NCBI GenBank assembly: GCA_005406025.1
Contig: BGZK01000762.1
Span: 124,001 to 188,000, forward strand
Direction of reading: 5' to 3'
Length of the DNA stretch: 64,000 bases
Source: Eumeta japonica
Lineage: Eukaryota; Arthropoda; Insecta; Lepidoptera; Psychidae
The notes beneath the pieces are model-generated. The model worked only from the letters and a program-made list of their open reading frames with translations, had not been told where the DNA came from and made no database searches. This document shows positions 60,080-64,000 of this stretch, in pieces (the stretch's first letter is position 1; each line of letters opens with the position of its first letter). The position numbers and the translations under genes are program-made.

Positions 60080-60300
60080 TAAAAGGGAGTAAACTCGCTT
60101 GTTGCGAGAGCGTTGCTTTCCAACCAAAAAGTGCACGGTCCAAATTTTGACCACTGGCGAATTGATCAGTGACTATTTACCTTGTAGTTAAGTCATTCGG
60201 TTCATATCTCGGTGAGGACGTTAAGCCGTTACACTGGAGATTTTCACCGCATTGGTGACGGCAGCCCTCAATTCGTATTAGACAGTGCGAATTTGGTGTA
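60080..60300 (+). repeat. Possible diverged SINE fragment
   Basis: The phrase ctcggtgaggacgttaagcc followed by gttacactgg parallels the cacgttaagctgtcggtctc body of the SINE at 35990. The tRNA head is not clear. Weak support. Confidence 0.3.
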
Positions 60301-61573
60301 AGCACCACGATTTAAATAAGAAAAATTGAGTGGACGCCTTGGAAATAGGACATCTAAAACCTGGCACAAAAAGGTTCAATGAATTTTTGATCTCCGTCGA
60401 TTTAACGTTCCCTCCATTGATTTTATCCAATGCTAGTTTTCGGTTATTGTAATGTTGTTGTCGCTTAAATATTTTTTTCGGATGCGTAAATTTTTTTATT
60501 AATCTTGAAATCTTCTTTATTAATCTTTCTTTGTCTGTCAACTTCATATACTGACGTGTTTTGTTACACATCGCAACATTTTTTACGTGCTACCTTTTAT
60601 AATCACAATGGGTCAAGAGAAATATGAATGCAATAGGGCGGACTCGTAAACACAAAAGATTGGGGAGTATTTTGGTGGGTATTTCTACCCCAATCGGAGT
60701 GGAGCGCAAAAGGTTCGCAATAATTTCAACAGGTGTACATAGTATTCATGTCCGTTTCTATGTTCTCATGAAACTTTCAATCGGAGATAACAGTGAGGTA
60801 TCAATCGATTTCTTATTGTACGAGTAACAAAGGCTACATAACGTCATTATAAAATATTTTTTTCCAATATAAGTTATGACAATAAGCCACCTTATAAACA
60901 TTTAGGAACCCTATAATTTACACTACTTAATGATTAGATATTAGTGAGTTAATATATGTATGTATACATATCGCTTTTCAAATGAAGCAAACGATTTCAA
61001 TAATAATTGTAAAATACATTGTTGATTATTATCACACGATTAAATTCATGTGATAAAATGTAAACATTATTGCTATAAATACATATACTATTTTTAAATT
61101 TCTTAGTAAATGTAAACCAAGTTTATTTATTATTGATTCATAAAAGTAGAACTAGACATACTATTAAATACTAATTTAATAGTATGTCTAGATTAGAGAA
61201 CAAGACTAGAATGAAAAAGATATAAAATAAAAAAGAATATATTTCACGACAATGTGAGCGAAGTCAAAACGAGTGCGATAAGAAAATTTACTTTTATCTG
61301 GAAAATCGTAGTCTAGATATGTTATTTTCAAAATTTCTTAGTACTTAAAGAAAAAAGTAATTTATAATTTCCTATTGTCACGTCATTGACAGTCGAAGTT
61401 CGAGAATAAGAAAATGTAAAAACTAAAAAAAAATAAGGCACGAAGCTGTTCATATTAATTCACCATTTTTATATTTGCCATCCGTAATTGTAGAATAATC
61501 AACTAATTTATCATTATTAACTCTAGTCATTCAGTTATAAATAAAAAATTCGAAAGCGATTCAGTCCATCAAT
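60301..61573. other. Intergenic, AT-rich
   Basis: No supported gene. A perfect 18-bp hairpin with loop acta lies at 61152-61191 (arm ctagacatactattaaat). ORFs at 60278-60571 (-) and 60624-60827 (+) have no known motifs. Confidence 0.45.
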
Positions 61574-61785
61574 AGGCCTTTTCATCTCAAAATTTTTTTG
61601 TGCGCATGCGTTAGCATCAGCCATCTTTTTCGTACAGTTTTTGATAAGCAACCACGATAAAGTGCCCGTACATGAAAAATAAAAATAAAACAATTTTTGT
61701 TGAAGCATTATCACTGTAAAAAATTGAAAGAAAAGAAAGTAATAAATCATATAATTGAGAAAAAAAAATACATTTCATTTTAATT

Positions 61786-62076
61786 ATGTTGACTGTACGA
61801 AAAGAAACAACAAAACGGTGTTGTTATGGAGTATGTAAAAGTGATACACGAGTAAAATCATTCAAAGACAATACATATTATTTTATAAATTTTCCAAAGC
61901 CTTGTCTGGAATATCGTAAGAAAATAATAAAATCCTCAAGTAAATTACACATCAAATCATGCAAAATGTGCGAAATGTCAATTATCTACTGTTTGATCTA
62001 CAGGTACATTATTCCTAATTGCATTTTTGACTCTGCAGATTTAATAAATTTTTTATCATTAAGATTTTATTTGTAA
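61786..62076 (+). pseudogene. THAP-like N-terminal remnant of transposon protein
   Basis: The ORF begins MLTVRKETTKRCCYGVCKSD and continues TYYFINFPKP with CLEYRKK, matching the first half of a THAP zinc finger (Cys-x(4)-Cys, aromatic-FPKP). The second Cys-x2-His half is not found in frame. The tail reads into AT-rich sequence, so the domain is broken or the exon ends near residue 47. Confidence 0.6.
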
Positions 62077-62225
62077 TAAAAAATACAAAAAATATTCAAT
62101 ATCTTAATTACATTTTTCTTATAAATAATTAATTCCATATGTAATCTCAAAATATTAATGACTTGTATTAATAATTATATTTTTATGATTCACATTCATG
62201 TTAAAAAAAAACTGCTTTTTCAGTA

Positions 62226-62486
62226 CTACAAATGACTTAATGTTATTGATAAAGATAAAATTGTTAATATTACTTTTTTATATATAAATAATAAGCAAAT
62301 ATTGATACCTAACCTCTCCATCAGCTCATTTTTTTTCCCTTTTTGTGGACGTCCATGACATTTTAGCCATCTTTTTAATTGCTCACAATTATGAGCTTCA
62401 ATTGAATCATAAATAAGTGAAGCACCATCGATGGTTTCTTCGAATAATTTATTTGATTGTGGTGACAGTATTCCTTTTCCAGCCAT
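62226..62486 (-). pseudogene. SAP-like N-terminal remnant of transposon protein
   Basis: MAGKGILSPQSNKLFEETID is followed by a helix-extended-helix: NCEQLKRWLKCHGRPQKGKK then NELMERL. This is the SAP DNA-binding fold seen at the start of proteins carried by THAP/YqaJ-type transposons. After NELMERL a donor-like gttaggtatc occurs, so the ORF's last ~25 residues are probably intron. The downstream part is deleted. Confidence 0.6.
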
Positions 62487-62573
62487 TGTTCATTAAAACT
62501 GTACGAATCTTTTGAATTCCCGCCATTTCAGCATGGCGGCTACGCATGCGCTCGTCTTCTGTTGAAAAGGCCT

Positions 62574-64000
62574 ATACTCTCAGATTTGGTAAATAAAACA
62601 TGCCCACATTATTGACGTAAACAACTTTAGTATTATTTATTGGTAGAGGAGCTATTGTAATTTTTTTCTAGTAATTTTGTTTGGGTAGTTTGCAAAAGTA
62701 ATGATCTCTCCATGAAGTTTTATTCCGGCTTACGTAAGCGACATAAGTCGAATGATCCATTCGATATTATAATTCTATATTAAAGTTATAATTATAGAGA
62801 TAAGGTTGTTGTGTTGCGTCGTCACGATGTCGCTAGTTATAAACAAAAGAAAAAGTGATGGTGAAATATCCTATTCTTTTGCTATCATTTCAATTATTTT
62901 TAGTTGTTCCGCAATGAAAAGACCACGGCTGACACCCGAGACGACTCGGTGACACATGTCGGGAAAAATTCAACTGGCGGACGTGTCGGGTCTAGATTTA
63001 CCAAATTTACCGGTGCGACGTCGTCTATAATGAGAATTTGACGATGTTCGTCATCTGCAGCCCAGCGGTGTAAACGCAAATTTCGAATTAGAACACTAAC
63101 TCAGTCAGAATCGGAACGAATCGAGGTTTTGCACCAAAACGGAGCATCGGACTGCTTTTTTATCACTGTAAACACTTATTGGTGATAGAATTCTGTGATT
63201 TAATCTGGATAAATACAAGGACGACTAATATACATTAGAGTTTTACAAGAAAGAGATAACAAAAAATATTTAATGGTTTTTGATTGGCTATTTTTAGTAG
63301 ATATTAATTCTAATTATACATTTTGTTATCATATCTAGTCGGGCTATATATTCCATCAATAAAACCTTTTTTTTATTACCGTTGAAAACCTAATTGTGGT
63401 TTTTTGAAATTAAACCAAAAGTGGTTGGCACAAACCGTGATCATAATAATTTGCGAAATACGATATAAGGAAGAAAAGATTAAACTTCTGTTCATCCTTG
63501 TCAATTGTGGATGAAATCGATCTGGACAAACTATTCCAAAGGGCTTTAATGATAACAAATACCACTATATTACATTTGATAAAGTTATGTTAAAGTTATA
63601 TATTTTTATGTTCTACATGAAACAGCGTTCGTGTCTTATGTCGAAATCGACGCGAGCGCCGCATTGAAGTGCAAAGTCGAAACTCGTGACAAAAGGACTA
63701 AAAATGCAGCATTTTATGCCAAACGGGGTTCCAGAATTTTTGAGAAGTCGTTTCAACTATATGGTTTAGTACCTTAGCGAGGAACGGTAACGTAAAAATA
63801 ATGCTTTTAGTTTTTGTTTTTTTTTCTAATTTCGTTGACAATGTCCGTAGCCGTACGTTTGGGGACATTAACTATGTTATATTAAATAATCTGAGTTACC
63901 TACATCGTACGTACTTTAGATGAGAAGAATAATAAGTAGTCGTTCTAATTATAATTTTAATACTATAAAAAATTAAAATTTCTCTTTTAAAAGTCAATTC
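62574..64000. other. Right edge, GC-richer patches, no firm gene
   Basis: A GC-richer stretch at 62900-63150 has an open frame 62904-63041 after a ttatttttag site (LFRNEKTTADTRDDSVTHVG...), but no partner exon joins it. An overlapping 42-codon frame starts at ATG 62827. Another GC-richer patch lies at 63630-63790. Any of these could be the opsin upstream exon or promoter region. Unresolved. Confidence 0.35.

Larger units (their letters stand above)
61574..62573. mobile_element. Deleted Harbinger-type (ISL2EU-like) DNA transposon
   Basis: The element is 1000 bp. It starts AGGCCTTTTCA and ends TGAAAAGGCCT, flanked on both sides by AT, so a 2-bp AT target duplication is likely. Sub-terminal sequences also match in inverted orientation (gcgcatgcgt and cgtacag / acgcatgcgc and ctgtacg). 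Two convergent coding remnants lie inside: a THAP-like ORF on the plus strand and a SAP-like ORF on the minus strand. THAP- and SAP-bearing proteins with AT duplications are a feature of the ISL2EU group as I recall it; the nuclease and transposase cores are absent here. Confidence 0.75.

Overview
This is a 64 kb piece of AT-rich eukaryotic nuclear DNA, almost certainly from a moth or butterfly (Lepidoptera). The genes have GT-AG introns, often kilobases long. Many repeats have the layout of lepidopteran families: a LEP1-like Helitron, mariner copies, a tRNA-derived SINE, tandem ~120-bp units and LINE 3' tails. I see no operons, ribosome binding sites, CRISPR arrays or tRNA/rRNA genes.

Layout, left to right. 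(1) 2963-4413 (+): the three last exons of cytosolic glycerol-3-phosphate dehydrogenase (Gpdh). The NAD-binding half lies off the left edge, behind an intron that holds a dead mariner. An alternative C-terminal exon may sit at 5888-5918. (2) 6722-7145 (+): a weak, unrecognised two-exon candidate. (3) 7745-17891 (-): a complete five-exon mitochondrial methionyl-tRNA formyltransferase (344 aa). Its third intron (8.1 kb) carries a large inverted-repeat element, a Helitron, a SINE-like repeat and a pogo/Tigger mini-transposon. (4) 17.9-33.1 kb: no convincing host gene. It holds a second mariner, interspersed repeats, a small MITE, a four-unit tandem array and an unexplained GC-richer island at 30.2-30.9 kb. 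(5) 33137-56516 (-): a complete opsin in three coding exons with two ~11-kb introns, 584 aa, most like the insect Rh7/unclassified opsins. (6) Nested in the first coding intron of the opsin, on the opposite strand, is a two-exon gene for a 151-aa secreted protein (46324-53355). A possible terminal exon of another plus-strand gene lies in the second intron (39212-39341). (7) 56.6-64 kb: the opsin 5' UTR exon, a second copy of a long interspersed repeat, and a 1000-bp deleted Harbinger-like (ISL2EU-type) element with AT target duplications, a THAP-like ORF and a SAP-like ORF.

The host genes are functionally unrelated (glycolytic redox shuttle, mitochondrial translation initiation, light sensing), so the region is an ordinary gene neighbourhood expanded by transposons. 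The most unusual features are: the opsin's ~165-residue N-terminal extension with a signal peptide and a furin-type site; the antisense nested secreted-protein gene; and several near-perfect short-loop hairpins, two of them adjacent with the same CTAT loop. I did not find a clear new multi-gene system.
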